This document shows, piece after piece, positions 34,147 through 43,209 of a stretch of DNA of 64,000 nt. This DNA is from Gracilibacillus orientalis. Lineage in GTDB: Bacteria > Bacillota > Bacilli > Bacillales > Amphibacillaceae. The position numbers and the translations under genes were made by a program. The stretch's first letter is position 1, and each line of letters starts with the position of its first letter. The DNA lies in the NCBI RefSeq assembly GCF_900114645.1, contig NZ_FOTR01000005.1, forward strand, positions 62,001 through 126,000, read 5' to 3'. The notes beneath the pieces were generated by a model. It was not told the origin of the DNA. It saw only the letters and a program-made list of their open reading frames with translations, and ran no database searches.

Positions 34147-34695
34147 TTGAATATGCTCGAATTGAAACGAGATGCATCTGTGAAAGGAAAGAACGGCATT
34201 GCTTTTATTATGGCGGCAACAATTATTTGGCTTGCGATTACGGTCGTTTATTCGCAAACAATACCACTTCAAACTAAGAATATTATCTTGCTTTTTCTCA
34301 CCGCATTCCTTTTTCCACTTGCATTAGCAGTTTCTGCTATGGTAAAAGCAGATTGGAAATTAGCAGATAATCCACTAGGAATGTTAGGGTTATTTTTAAA
34401 TTTAGCTCAATTCATGTATTTTCCTATTATATTTTGGGCGTTTATTCAAAGCCCGAAGGAAATGATTATCTTTTTTGCTGTCGTGACAGGAGCACACTTT
34501 TTCCCATATGGCTGGTTTTACGAGGCAAAACCTTATTATATATTCGCTCCCATTATATCGGTGTCGATTATGTTAGCAGGGTGGAGGATGGAAGAAAGTC
34601 AATTATGGATTATTCCGCTTATGATGATGATTTTTCTTACTATTCTAAGCCTCTTCTTATATGGCGACTATAAAAGTAAGGTGAAAGGTAACTAG
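34147..34695 (+). CDS. Membrane protein, DUF7010-like
   Basis: About 182 residues with five to six membrane helices. The N-terminal SVKGKNGIAFIMAATIIWLAI and the middle GAHFFPYGWFYEAKPYYIF resemble the DUF7010 family of unknown function, as far as I can recall. TTG 34147 is preferred, eight bases after GGAGG. The preceding TetR gene ends 100 bases upstream. A GC-rich hairpin follows, then repeat copy G. Confidence 0.65.
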   Translation: MNMLELKRDASVKGKNGIAFIMAATIIWLAITVVYSQTIPLQTKNIILLFLTAFLFPLALAVSAMVKADWKLADNPLGMLGLFLNLAQFMYFPIIFWAFIQSPKEMIIFFAVVTGAHFFPYGWFYEAKPYYIFAPIISVSIMLAGWRMEESQLWIIPLMMMIFLTILSLFLYGDYKSKVKGN

Positions 34696-34703
34696 AATGT
34701 GGA

Positions 34704-34748
34704 GGGAGGGGCAGGTTTCTTGTCCCAAAATCTTGCCATGCCTCTCCC
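34704..34748. terminator. GC-rich hairpin after the DUF7010-like gene
   Basis: GGGAGGGGCA (34704-34713) pairs with TGCCTCTCCC (34739-34748) with one G-T pair; no long T-run follows. It lies between convergent genes, next to repeat copy G. Confidence 0.5.
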
Positions 34749-34752
34749 GAAA

Positions 34753-34805
34753 TTTATCACGGTACTAACCGTCTGTAAGACCCCCACTGATCATAGTCTC
34801 ACTTT
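34753..34805 (-). repeat. Dispersed stop-codon-abutting repeat, copy G
   Basis: Plus strand: TTTATCACGGTACTAACCGT, then CTGTAAGACCCCCACTGATC, then GTCTCACTTTG. On the minus strand it begins three bases after the TGA stop of the helicase gene (34807-34809). It is one of the best-conserved short copies. Confidence 0.8.
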
Positions 34806-34806
34806 G

Positions 34807-37800
34807 TCAGAACAATATTTCTCGAATATCTTCTTCTGTTAGTGTGGACGATGATTTTTTCTTCGAATCAATGACTTCTTCTATGAGGAATCTCTTTTGT
34901 TCTTGCAAATCATTCATTTTTTCTTCAATTGTACCGCGGGCAACAAGTTTGATGACTTGTACGACACTCGTCTGACCCATACGGTGGGCACGGTCAGCCG
35001 CTTGTTCTTCCACAGCAGGGTTCCACCAACTGTCATATAAAATCACTGTGTCAGCACCTGTCAGGTTGAGGCCTGTTCCACCTGCTTTCATTGAAATGAG
35101 AAACAAATCGGATTCACCTGCATTGAATCGATCACATCGTTCCATACGTTCTTCTGATGGGGTTTGTCCATCTAAATACAAAAAGGACCTTCCTTGGATG
35201 GCTAAATCTCTACCTATCATCTCAAGCATTTTCGTGAACTGAGAGAAAATTAATACGCTTCTTCCTGCAAGCCTGGATTCTTCGAGAATCTGTTTTAACT
35301 GTTCAAATTTAGCAGAACTCCCTTTATAACCCTCTACAAACAAGGCAGGATGACAACAAATCTGTCGCAATCGAGTTAGGCCGGCAAGGATTTTGATCCG
35401 ATTTTTCTGTAATGTGTCCTTGTCTAGATGCTTTAACGTATCGTGTCGAAGTTTTGCCAAATAAGCGGCATAAAGCTCCTTTTGGTCTGGTAGCAATTCG
35501 ACAGATTCTCTTGATTCAAGTTTTTTAGGTAACTCTGTTAGTACATCCTCTTTTACCCTGCGAAGTAAAAAGGGCTTGATCCGCCGAGCAATCTGTGTTC
35601 TCGTGAGATTACTATACTCCTTTATCCCTTGAAATAGCTCAGGAAAGACAATATGAAAAATCGACCATAGCTCCTCCTGATTATTCTCTACTGGTGTACC
35701 AGTTAAGGCGAAACAATTATCAGCCTGTATCTTTTTTACTGCCTTTGCTGTTTGTGTAACAGGATTTTTAAAGGCTTGTGCTTCATCAAAGAAAACGGTG
35801 TGAAAGGTTTGTTTCTTATACCAATCTATATCCATTCGTAACAACTGGTAAGAAGTAATAACAACGTCCATTTCCAATGCCTCTGTCCTTTTTTTGAACC
35901 GTTTTGTTCTATTTCCATCTACAATAGTCACTTGAATATCGGGTGCGAATTTCCTTATCTCACTATGCCAGTTATACATTAAAGATGATGGGCAAACAAT
36001 AAGAGTAGGAAGTTTCTGCTTACGGATAGTAGGAAGTTCAGACAAAATAAAAGCGATACTTTGTAGTGTTTTGCCAAGTCCCATATCATCTGCAAGAATT
36101 CCTCCAAATCCATGGCTAGCAAGTGTTTTAAGCCATTTATAGCCGTGTATTTGATAATCTCGTAATATTGCCTCTAAACTATTCGGGACTGTAAATGTCT
36201 GATTATCAGGATTTTGGATATTGTGTAGGAACTGACGAAACGATTGCTCGAATGTGAATACATGATCATCAGCGGAGTCTAGCAGCTGCATTCCTTTAAG
36301 GGTTGGTACATGTAATCCGTTTACCACGTCTTCTTGATCCTGGATGGGAGCAGCACTCCTCAAAAAACGTTGAAGCTCTTCAAACTCTCTTGTTTCCAAT
36401 GACAATAGTGCTCCGTCTCGCAAACGATAGTATTTTTGCTTTTCCTCCAAAGCCGATAAAATTTCACGTATTTGTTGGTCAGGAATGCCATCCATTTCAA
36501 ATTTGAATTCCAACCAATTGGTCCGCTCCTTTTGGATCTTTACTTTAATCTTTGGGCGGGGCTTTTCTTTGAATACCCTATTTCTCACAGCGGTTGTAGC
36601 ATATACTTGTACTAATTTTTGAATCTTCGGGAGCATATGGTATAAAAAGTCATATTCCAGTGCTTCATTATGCAAAAAGTATCCGCTATCTGTCTTGATA
36701 AATTGACTTTCATCCATCATTTGTAGGATAGCTTCTTCTTTCTCCTCATCTCTTATCAAAATAGATGCTGTCTCGATTTGGTCATTGTCCAATGGATTGA
36801 TCAGGATATTTCCATAATGAAATTCTAACCCCGCAAGAAGCCGGTTTTTTACTCGATCCAAATATAATTTTGTGACTAAAGGAGTTTTCATGATTCGGTT
36901 GGTGACAGCACCATGTAAATGGACTTGACCTAATCTTTTTAATATAGGTAGCCCTTTTTCTATGAAAAACTCTGCTTGAGTTGGAGGAATCGGAATTTGT
37001 TTGGTTTCAGAACTATCCAGCATCTGAATGAGCTCAGATAGATACTGAAAATCCTCCTCATTTAGGTGTGTTAAAATACCGTCAAACAGAAGAGCTCTAT
37101 ATGCATGTAACACTACGATCTTATCTAATCCTTTAATGGTGAGTAGGTAATCTTGATTGCGAGTTTGTGTAAAGTAAAATGATAATGGCGATGTTTCATG
37201 ATCCGAAAAGTGAAGTTTGTCGATTATTTCCTTCCCATGTGCTAACTTCACAACTGGTGCTTTAGTGAGTAAGGGCACAAGTTGTCCCCAGGGAGATGGT
37301 GGAATAACTAATAGCTGATCTATCATTTTATATTCAAATTTGTCTATTAACAGGTCATAGCCATATGCCTTTTCATCATTAATTACTTGAATAAGTTGTT
37401 GTATAATGTCGTCTGTTTCTTTTGGAAAACAATGTACCTCTGGATCGTAAGTGAATGAAGTAGTTAATACATAGCTATCACTTTCTTTCACTTGTTTAAG
37501 AAAGGTGCGGATATTTTTAACTTTCGTAGTGCCAATCTCAACTTCTATTCCAAACAGAGATTGCCCTTTATTGTTTGTAATAAGTTTGCACGTGAAAGCT
37601 AGTGGAAGCACATTTCGACTTTCAAATCGTGGCTGTTGGGCACTGGGACGGATCGGGCGATTATCAAACAGGTTCATTAGTCCTTCTGAAATATCGGGAC
37701 TAGACAAAGAGTCTGCATGAGGATTTAATTCTCTTCGCGGATGTTCAGATATCGCCAGTAAAACGGCCGCTACATGCTGACAGTCTTTTTTTATAGAAGC

Positions 37801-38016
37801 TAATGTAGGACAGCTACATGTTGTACTTATATGATTACTTTCATCCTGTTCAACAGTGACTTGGAAATTTTCCTTTCCAGCTACGATTGCCTCACAACGA
37901 TGGGGAGTGAAAGTTTCAAGGTATACTTTATTCGAACGATAAAAAGAAAGCCCATTTTTGAAGGATATTTTACCACAGGCTTCTTCAATTTTTTTATGAC
38001 TCCAGTCTATATTCAT
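34807..38016 (-). CDS. SWIM zinc-finger SNF2-type helicase (YwqA-like)
   Basis: A soluble ATP-dependent DNA translocase of about 1069 residues. The N-terminal part holds a SWIM-type zinc motif (CSCPTLASIKKDCQHVAAV, CxCx(n)CxH). The C-terminal half has SNF2 helicase motifs: I (ADDMGLGKTLQS), II (DEAQ), III (ALTGTPVEN), and VI (QAADRAHRMGQ). SNF2 proteins of this group are found in most bacilli; the role is probably in transcription recycling or DNA repair, not known. Start at ATG 38016, nine bases after AAGGCGAG; the longer frame has no ribosome binding site. Confidence 0.9.
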   Translation of the reverse strand: MNIDWSHKKIEEACGKISFKNGLSFYRSNKVYLETFTPHRCEAIVAGKENFQVTVEQDESNHISTTCSCPTLASIKKDCQHVAAVLLAISEHPRRELNPHADSLSSPDISEGLMNLFDNRPIRPSAQQPRFESRNVLPLAFTCKLITNNKGQSLFGIEVEIGTTKVKNIRTFLKQVKESDSYVLTTSFTYDPEVHCFPKETDDIIQQLIQVINDEKAYGYDLLIDKFEYKMIDQLLVIPPSPWGQLVPLLTKAPVVKLAHGKEIIDKLHFSDHETSPLSFYFTQTRNQDYLLTIKGLDKIVVLHAYRALLFDGILTHLNEEDFQYLSELIQMLDSSETKQIPIPPTQAEFFIEKGLPILKRLGQVHLHGAVTNRIMKTPLVTKLYLDRVKNRLLAGLEFHYGNILINPLDNDQIETASILIRDEEKEEAILQMMDESQFIKTDSGYFLHNEALEYDFLYHMLPKIQKLVQVYATTAVRNRVFKEKPRPKIKVKIQKERTNWLEFKFEMDGIPDQQIREILSALEEKQKYYRLRDGALLSLETREFEELQRFLRSAAPIQDQEDVVNGLHVPTLKGMQLLDSADDHVFTFEQSFRQFLHNIQNPDNQTFTVPNSLEAILRDYQIHGYKWLKTLASHGFGGILADDMGLGKTLQSIAFILSELPTIRKQKLPTLIVCPSSLMYNWHSEIRKFAPDIQVTIVDGNRTKRFKKRTEALEMDVVITSYQLLRMDIDWYKKQTFHTVFFDEAQAFKNPVTQTAKAVKKIQADNCFALTGTPVENNQEELWSIFHIVFPELFQGIKEYSNLTRTQIARRIKPFLLRRVKEDVLTELPKKLESRESVELLPDQKELYAAYLAKLRHDTLKHLDKDTLQKNRIKILAGLTRLRQICCHPALFVEGYKGSSAKFEQLKQILEESRLAGRSVLIFSQFTKMLEMIGRDLAIQGRSFLYLDGQTPSEERMERCDRFNAGESDLFLISMKAGGTGLNLTGADTVILYDSWWNPAVEEQAADRAHRMGQTSVVQVIKLVARGTIEEKMNDLQEQKRFLIEEVIDSKKKSSSTLTEEDIREILF

Positions 38017-38131
38017 ATATGCGTACTCGCCTTCTGTCAAGACACATTTAATGTGCATTTAGTATTTATTTGTCCAATATTTTACGTTATTCTGTTGAAC
38101 TAGTCACATAAATGGTGGGGTAATGGACTTG

Positions 38132-38167
38132 AAGATAGGGGGAGAGATCTTGCCCCATCCCTATCTT
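38132..38167 (-). terminator. Hairpin overlapping the stop of the epimerase-like gene
   Basis: AAGATAGGG (38132-38140) pairs with CCCTATCTT (38159-38167), with an inner GGGAG/CTTGCCCC pairing. No T-run follows on the minus strand, so it is a weak terminator or an RNA-stabilising hairpin. Confidence 0.4.
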
Positions 38168-38576
38168 AAGGATAATCACAATATTCGATAATGGTTCCTT
38201 CGGTATCGGCAGGGTTTAAGTAAATCAATCTTCTACCGTGTTTGTTGATTCGTCTGGTGTGTTCCATCACGCGAATGTCTGCTTTCTTTAGATTCTCAAT
38301 TGCTATATCTAAGTTATCCACGCGATAAGCGATATGGTGTACACCTTTCCCTTTTTGTTTGATAAAACGGGCAATGGGAGAGGTTGTATTATTGGTTGGC
38401 ATCAATAATTCTGTACGAGCACCCTCTATATCGATGATCGCAATCTCGCTTTCGACACCAGCAGCTTCACTGCGATAGCGATCAAATAATTCTCCACCTA
38501 AGACATTTATATAGAAATTGATACTGCCTTCCAGATCTCTAACTGCTACCCCTATATGATCTAGTACTTTTTTCAT
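38166..38576 (-). CDS. Methylmalonyl-CoA epimerase-like VOC protein
   Basis: A VOC-fold protein of about 136 residues with the epimerase motif order: VLDHIGVAVRDLEGSINFY, GVHHIAYRVDNL, and a final EGTIIEYC, giving His, His and Glu metal ligands. Methylmalonyl-CoA epimerase interconverts the R and S forms before the mutase reaction. No mutase gene is adjacent, so the true substrate may differ. ATG 38576 is preceded by AAAGGTGA; the longer GTG start lies inside this site. Confidence 0.88.
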   Translation of the reverse strand: MKKVLDHIGVAVRDLEGSINFYINVLGGELFDRYRSEAAGVESEIAIIDIEGARTELLMPTNNTTSPIARFIKQKGKGVHHIAYRVDNLDIAIENLKKADIRVMEHTRRINKHGRRLIYLNPADTEGTIIEYCDYP

Positions 38577-38629
38577 TAAAATCACCTTTCACATCTATTT
38601 ATCATTTATCACCTATTGTAACATGGTTA

Positions 38630-40138
38630 TCATCCATCTTCTTCTAGATAGGTTTGTGCAACTTCGTGTGCGCTTTTTCCTTCGACTGCTACCTGGTAGT
38701 TCATTTCGCGCATTTGATCATCTGTAATTTTTCCAGCAAGTTGGTTAAGTATTTCCTCCAATTCAGGGTATCGATCCAGTGTTTCTTGTCTTAGCAGTGG
38801 AGCACCTTGATAAGGTGGAAAGAGCTCTTGATCATCTTCTAACACTTGTAAATGGTACCTTCTTAATTCACTATCCGTAGAATAAGCATCAATCAGATTG
38901 ACATCACCTTCCGCAATAGCCGCATAGCGAAGTTGTGGTTCCATCGTGGTAACGTTCGGGAAATTTAGTCCATACAGGTCCTGAATTCCTAAATAGCCAT
39001 CTTCTCGATCAGAGAATTCGAGCGTGAATCCTGCCTGAACTTCATTTTCTATCCTTTGCAAATCAGAAATAGTTTCTAATTGATGTTGTTCGGCAAATTC
39101 CTCTGGTACTGCTAATGTGTACGTATTGTTGAATTGCATTGGTTGTAAGAATTTTAGATCAAAGTCTTCTAATAAACCATCATGTGCTTGATGATAGACC
39201 TCTTCTTCATCATTGCTTGAAGCAGTCTCATTTAAAAATTGAGATAGTGCTGTTCCGGTAAATTCCGGATAAATATCAATGCTTCCTGATCGTAATGCTT
39301 TAAACAAAAAGGACGTTTTACCTAAGCCGGGTTCTAGATCTACTTGAAGATTTGTTTCATCTTCAATTAATATTTTGTACATGTTGATTAATATTTCCGG
39401 TTCAGTGCCTAATTTTCCACCAATAACAATGGTGTCTTCATCATTTTCCATGATATTTGGCACAAGAATAAATAGTAAAGAAATAATCGCAATGAGTACC
39501 ATCGTCACCATTGATTGCTTGTAAGAGAATGTCTCCATTTTTCTTAATAATAGATCAAAAACGATGGCTAAAAGTGCAGCAGGTATTGCCCCTAATATAA
39601 TAAGTGACGTGTTATTCCGATCGATTCCTAACAGAATAATATCCCCTAAGCCGCCAGCACCAATCAATGCAGCAAGAGTTGCTGTCCCGACAATTAATAC
39701 CATGGCAGTTCTGATCCCCGCCATAATTACTGGCATCGCTAGTGGCAATTCTACTTTCATTAGTTTTTTTGATGTATTCATCCCCATCGCTGTTGCTGCT
39801 TCAATTAATGAATGATCAACTTCTGTGATGCCTGTATACGTGTTGCGCAAGATTGGTAACAAGGCATAAATGATTAATGCGATGATCGCCGGTATTTTGC
39901 CGATTCCGAATAGAGGAATGAAAAGACCTAGTAAAGCTAAGGAAGGAATAGTTTGTAAAACTGCGGTCACGCCGATAATAGCTTCTGCAATTTTCTCTTG
40001 TTTCGTCAGGTAGATTCCAAGAGGGATGGAAATTATTACGGCAAATAATAAGGCAATGAAAGATATCTGTATATGTTCCAATAATGCCTGCCATAATTGA
40101 TTCTGCCTGTTTTGAAACACGTCATAGAAATTAGACAT
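38630..40138 (-). CDS. ABC permease fused to substrate-binding domain (EgtU/OpuC-type)
   Basis: A 502-residue fusion. Residues about 1-225 form an OpuBB/CB-like permease of six helices, with the EAATAMGMNTSKKLMKVELP coupling loop, and residues 236-502 form an extracellular type II binding domain (GGKLGTEPEILINMYKILIE, then SIDIYPEFTGT). This architecture is found in ergothioneine transporters (EgtU) and in bile/betaine/carnitine/choline exporters or importers (BilEB, OpuC types). The exact ligand cannot be set without checking the aromatic cage. It overlaps the ATPase gene by eight bases. Confidence 0.88.
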   Translation of the reverse strand: MSNFYDVFQNRQNQLWQALLEHIQISFIALLFAVIISIPLGIYLTKQEKIAEAIIGVTAVLQTIPSLALLGLFIPLFGIGKIPAIIALIIYALLPILRNTYTGITEVDHSLIEAATAMGMNTSKKLMKVELPLAMPVIMAGIRTAMVLIVGTATLAALIGAGGLGDIILLGIDRNNTSLIILGAIPAALLAIVFDLLLRKMETFSYKQSMVTMVLIAIISLLFILVPNIMENDEDTIVIGGKLGTEPEILINMYKILIEDETNLQVDLEPGLGKTSFLFKALRSGSIDIYPEFTGTALSQFLNETASSNDEEEVYHQAHDGLLEDFDLKFLQPMQFNNTYTLAVPEEFAEQHQLETISDLQRIENEVQAGFTLEFSDREDGYLGIQDLYGLNFPNVTTMEPQLRYAAIAEGDVNLIDAYSTDSELRRYHLQVLEDDQELFPPYQGAPLLRQETLDRYPELEEILNQLAGKITDDQMREMNYQVAVEGKSAHEVAQTYLEEDG

Positions 40139-41090
40139 ATTCTCTCCGCCCTTCTTTTAATGAGGAAGAAAAGTAATGAACTATCATCTGTCTATTCACT
40201 CTCCCGACTGTCTTACCTTCTGAAGTAACATGTAGCGTTTCTTCTTTGGATAGCATCTCTAATACTTCTTCCAGCGTAGCGGATGCGTCAATCGTGAAAG
40301 CTGGTTTAGGTTCCTGTGTATCTATAGGTTGCACAATATCCTCTAACTGAAAAGCGGTGCCTATTTTGTTAGAAGAGCCTACAAAATCACGGACAAAGTC
40401 GTTGGCTGGGTGCGTTAGGATATCGTTTGGAGTGCCTAACTGAACTATGTTACCCTCTTTCATTATGCAAATCCTGTCCGCCAGCTTCAGTGCTTCTTGA
40501 ATATCATGGGTAACAAATACAATCGTTTTATTAATTTTCTTTTGCAAGTCTATAATGTCTTCCTGCAATTTTTCCCGACTGATCGGGTCTAATGCGCTAA
40601 ATGGTTCGTCCATTAGGATAATATCAGGGTCTGCCGCTAATGCACGGATAACGCCGATTCGTTGTTGCTGGCCACCTGAAAGTTCGCTCGGTTTACGCTG
40701 GCGATATGTGTCCGGATCTAGGCCAACCATATGTAATAATTCGTAGGTTCGTTGTTTGATCTGATCGTTGTTCCATTTTTTCATTTCTGGAACTATTGCA
40801 ATATTTTCTTCGATGGTCATGTGTGGAAAAAGCGCAATTTGCTGCAAAACATATCCTATATTCCATCTTAGTTCGTTGATGTTGTAATCACTGATTCTTT
40901 TATTATCAATAAAAATCGTTCCAGTGGATAGTGGGATGAGACGATTCATCATTTTAAGCGTAGTGGTTTTTCCGCAGCCACTCGGTCCAATCAGCACAAA
41001 AAATTCCCCTTTTTCTATAGAGAAGTTCATGTTGTCTACAGCAGTCGTACCATCAACAAATTGCTTGGTAACATTTTCAAAAGTGATCAT
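40131..41090 (-). CDS. Osmolyte/ergothioneine-type ABC transporter ATP-binding protein
   Basis: A 319-residue ATPase of the OpuBA/OpuCA/EgtV family. Walker A GPSGCGKTT, signature LSGGQQQRIG, Walker B IILMDEPFSALDP and H-loop FVTHDIQEAL are all intact. The C-terminal part (about residues 255-310) looks like one partial CBS-like segment, shorter than the tandem CBS pair that senses ionic strength in OpuA-type ATPases. It is the first gene of a two-gene operon with the fused permease/binding protein. Confidence 0.9.
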   Translation of the reverse strand: MITFENVTKQFVDGTTAVDNMNFSIEKGEFFVLIGPSGCGKTTTLKMMNRLIPLSTGTIFIDNKRISDYNINELRWNIGYVLQQIALFPHMTIEENIAIVPEMKKWNNDQIKQRTYELLHMVGLDPDTYRQRKPSELSGGQQQRIGVIRALAADPDIILMDEPFSALDPISREKLQEDIIDLQKKINKTIVFVTHDIQEALKLADRICIMKEGNIVQLGTPNDILTHPANDFVRDFVGSSNKIGTAFQLEDIVQPIDTQEPKPAFTIDASATLEEVLEMLSKEETLHVTSEGKTVGRVNRQMIVHYFSSSLKEGRREYV

Positions 41091-41148
41091 TCGAATAAAA
41101 CCCCTTCTTTAAACGCTGAAATAATAGTGTATATGGATACTTTTCCCC

Positions 41149-41230
41149 TTTATTACGGGACTAATCGTCTGCCATTCTTGTTTATTCGTAAAGAATCTTT
41201 AAGTACCCGGATTCCTTTAGTCTCAAGTAA
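41149..41230 (-). repeat. Dispersed repeat, copy H (divergent long form)
   Basis: Plus strand opens TTTATTACGGGACTAATCGT and closes TTTAGTCTCAAGTAAA with about 45 extra bases between, including TTCGTAAAGAATCTTTAAG. It lies about 17 bases beyond the stop of the CGNR gene. Overall it is the least conserved copy. Confidence 0.55.
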
Positions 41231-41246
41231 ATATTGAATGACACAG

Positions 41247-41831
41247 TTACTTTTCCTTTTTCTTTCTTTTATGATGTCTTGTTACTTTGACTCTATTTCC
41301 GCAAATTTGCATCGAACACCATTTTCTACGGCCTCGCTTGTCAATAAAGAGTAAAACACATTCTGGATTAGAACATCGGTGTAAATGTTTTAAATCTCCA
41401 GAGGCTATTAATTGTAAACCATTCAATACAATTAATGACACTAGCGATTGTGCAGGATCACCTAAAGGGACAGGAACGAGCTTATCATCAATCAACTGAT
41501 ACGTAAATGGAGCTTGTTTTAGTCGCTCTTCCAACAGTGTCACCATCTCAGAGGGGGCTTCTCTCCCATCAGCCACTTTTTCAAAATGCTCTCGAAGGTA
41601 AGCACGAATTTCTCTTAAGAGGTTTAATGCCTGCTCACTCCAATCATCTATTTTCCTATCAAATTGTTGTGTGAATACAATATTTTCTGATAGCAAAGTA
41701 TCGAACCATGCCTTTACATGCTCCTTTTCAGTTAGTAAATCATGTCGAACTCCATGCCGAACGACTTCTGTATTGATCAAGTCTAATGAGATATTCCCTG
41801 ATATAAGTGGGAATTTTATGTTTTCTATCAT
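41247..41831 (-). CDS. CGNR zinc-finger/ABATE-domain regulator
   Basis: About 194 residues. The N-terminal ABATE-like domain (SGNISLDLINTEVVRHG) is a stress- or ligand-sensing fold. The C-terminal zinc-finger with HRCSNPECVLLFIDKRGRRK, then WCSMQICGNRVK, is the CGNR DNA-binding motif. Regulators of this type are poorly characterised. It is divergent to an MFS transporter across an unusual array of TTAACC half-sites. ATG 41831 is chosen; TTG 41843 also opens the frame. Confidence 0.87.
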   Translation of the reverse strand: MIENIKFPLISGNISLDLINTEVVRHGVRHDLLTEKEHVKAWFDTLLSENIVFTQQFDRKIDDWSEQALNLLREIRAYLREHFEKVADGREAPSEMVTLLEERLKQAPFTYQLIDDKLVPVPLGDPAQSLVSLIVLNGLQLIASGDLKHLHRCSNPECVLLFIDKRGRRKWCSMQICGNRVKVTRHHKRKKKEK

Positions 41832-41853
41832 TATTATCAGCAACCTTTCGATA

Positions 41854-41933
41854 TTAACCTATAATAACATATTTGACAGGTTAAATGAAATGATGTATAT
41901 TTTTAACCATTAAATTATGTTTATAGTGGTTAA
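41854..41933. promoter_or_regulatory. Array of four alternating TTAACC half-sites
   Basis: TTAACCT (41854), AGGTTAA (41878), TTAACCA (41903) and TGGTTAA (41927) start 24, 25 and 24 bases apart. They form two inverted repeats, each with exactly 17 bases between halves. They cover the region from the CGNR start to the MFS promoter, so the CGNR regulator is the likely binder. No binding motif of this family is known to me. Confidence 0.6.
41873..41901 (+). promoter_or_regulatory. Sigma-A-type promoter of the MFS gene
   Basis: TTGACA (41873-41878), 17-base spacer, TATATT (41896-41901). It lies within the half-site array, with AGGTTAA overlapping the end of the -35 box. Confidence 0.7.
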
Positions 41934-41949
41934 AAGAGAGGTGGTTTAG

Positions 41950-43179
41950 ATGAATAATAAGTTTATCGGTTCAAGAATTGTTTTGGTAACATTTATTACG
42001 CTTATGGGTGCGTTTGGTTTGAATCTGACGGCAGGTCAATTTTTTGCACCACTACATGATACTTACGGATGGAGCTTGGCGGTACTTAGTTTAGCAGTAT
42101 CCCTTAATATGGTGACATGGGGGATTTTTCAGCCAATTATGGGAAAGGGCATTGACAGATTTGGTCCCAAAATAGTGATTGCAGGAAGTGCAAGCTTAAT
42201 GGGAATGGCATTTATTCTATGCGCAACTATCACACAATTATGGCAATTCTTTGTTTATTATGGTGTTCTTACAGCTATCGGATTTGCGGGGTGTGGATCG
42301 ATGGCAAATTCTGTACTAGTGTCTCGCTGGTATATCAAAAAACGCGCAAAAATGCTTTCGAGAAGCTCAATGGGAATGAATATTGGCCAATTGTTATTAT
42401 TGCCTTTAGCAGGTTTACTCATTGCATTAGCTAGTTTTCGAATGGCATTCTTCATACTGGGTGTCATTATGCTTGCTATTGTTGTCCCGCTCGTGTTGGT
42501 TTTTGTAAAGAATAACCCTGATGAAGTGGGGCAAATGCCTGATGATTATGCTGAGTCGTTTATTGTAAGCAATCATAATGCAACGCTAAAAGAAGCTATC
42601 CAGAGCAAAGAGTTTTGGCTTGCTACTGCAGGTTTTGCTTCATGTGGGTTTACACTCTACTTGGTGACAATACATTTGCCTAATTATGCAGTAGATCTAG
42701 GAGGAACAAAGTCACTTGGAGGTCAGTTATTAGGACTTGCAGCATTAGCCAGTGCAATTTCGATGTGGATATCTGGGCAATTATCTTATAAAATGGGTAA
42801 GAAGAATATTCTTGTTTTTCTATATATTGTAAGATTGCTAGCCTTTTTTTGGATCGCCATGTCACCGGGTATATGGCAGTTATATCTGTTTGCTATTATA
42901 TACGGTGTTTCCTCTATGCCCATCATTCCAATAGTTACCGGTGTTATTGGTGATAAATTCGGCAAGAATGCGATGGGAAGTATTCTAGGGTTCAGTTGGT
43001 TCATTCATCAAATTTTTGCCGCAATAGGTGTATTCCTTGGTGGCTATTTAAGATCAGTGACGGGGAATTACATGATTGCATTCTGGACTGGAGGATTGTT
43101 ATTAGTATTTGCTGTTATTCTAACACTATTTATTAAAGATACGGCTGTTACGGTGAAGGACAATACCGTTACATCATAA
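41950..43179 (+). CDS. MFS transporter, monocarboxylate/OFA-like
   Basis: A 409-residue 12-helix permease. The N-terminal half (ITLMGAFGLNLTAGQFFAPL, then GWSLAVLSLAVSLN) and the conserved loop GKGIDRFGPK between helices 2 and 3 fit the OFA/monocarboxylate group of the MFS, which exchanges or imports small organic acids. The substrate is unknown. It is divergent to the CGNR regulator and is followed 19 bases downstream by a DinB gene, so these two may be co-transcribed. Confidence 0.85.
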   Translation: MNNKFIGSRIVLVTFITLMGAFGLNLTAGQFFAPLHDTYGWSLAVLSLAVSLNMVTWGIFQPIMGKGIDRFGPKIVIAGSASLMGMAFILCATITQLWQFFVYYGVLTAIGFAGCGSMANSVLVSRWYIKKRAKMLSRSSMGMNIGQLLLLPLAGLLIALASFRMAFFILGVIMLAIVVPLVLVFVKNNPDEVGQMPDDYAESFIVSNHNATLKEAIQSKEFWLATAGFASCGFTLYLVTIHLPNYAVDLGGTKSLGGQLLGLAALASAISMWISGQLSYKMGKKNILVFLYIVRLLAFFWIAMSPGIWQLYLFAIIYGVSSMPIIPIVTGVIGDKFGKNAMGSILGFSWFIHQIFAAIGVFLGGYLRSVTGNYMIAFWTGGLLLVFAVILTLFIKDTAVTVKDNTVTS

Positions 43180-43209
43180 AAAAACTTAAGAGGAAAGGTG
43201 CTGAGTTGG

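Noticed and set aside
34807-38016. Phage- or defence-system helicase
   Set aside because: The SWIM/SNF2 layout matches chromosomal YwqA-like proteins and no nuclease, methyltransferase or integrase is adjacent.
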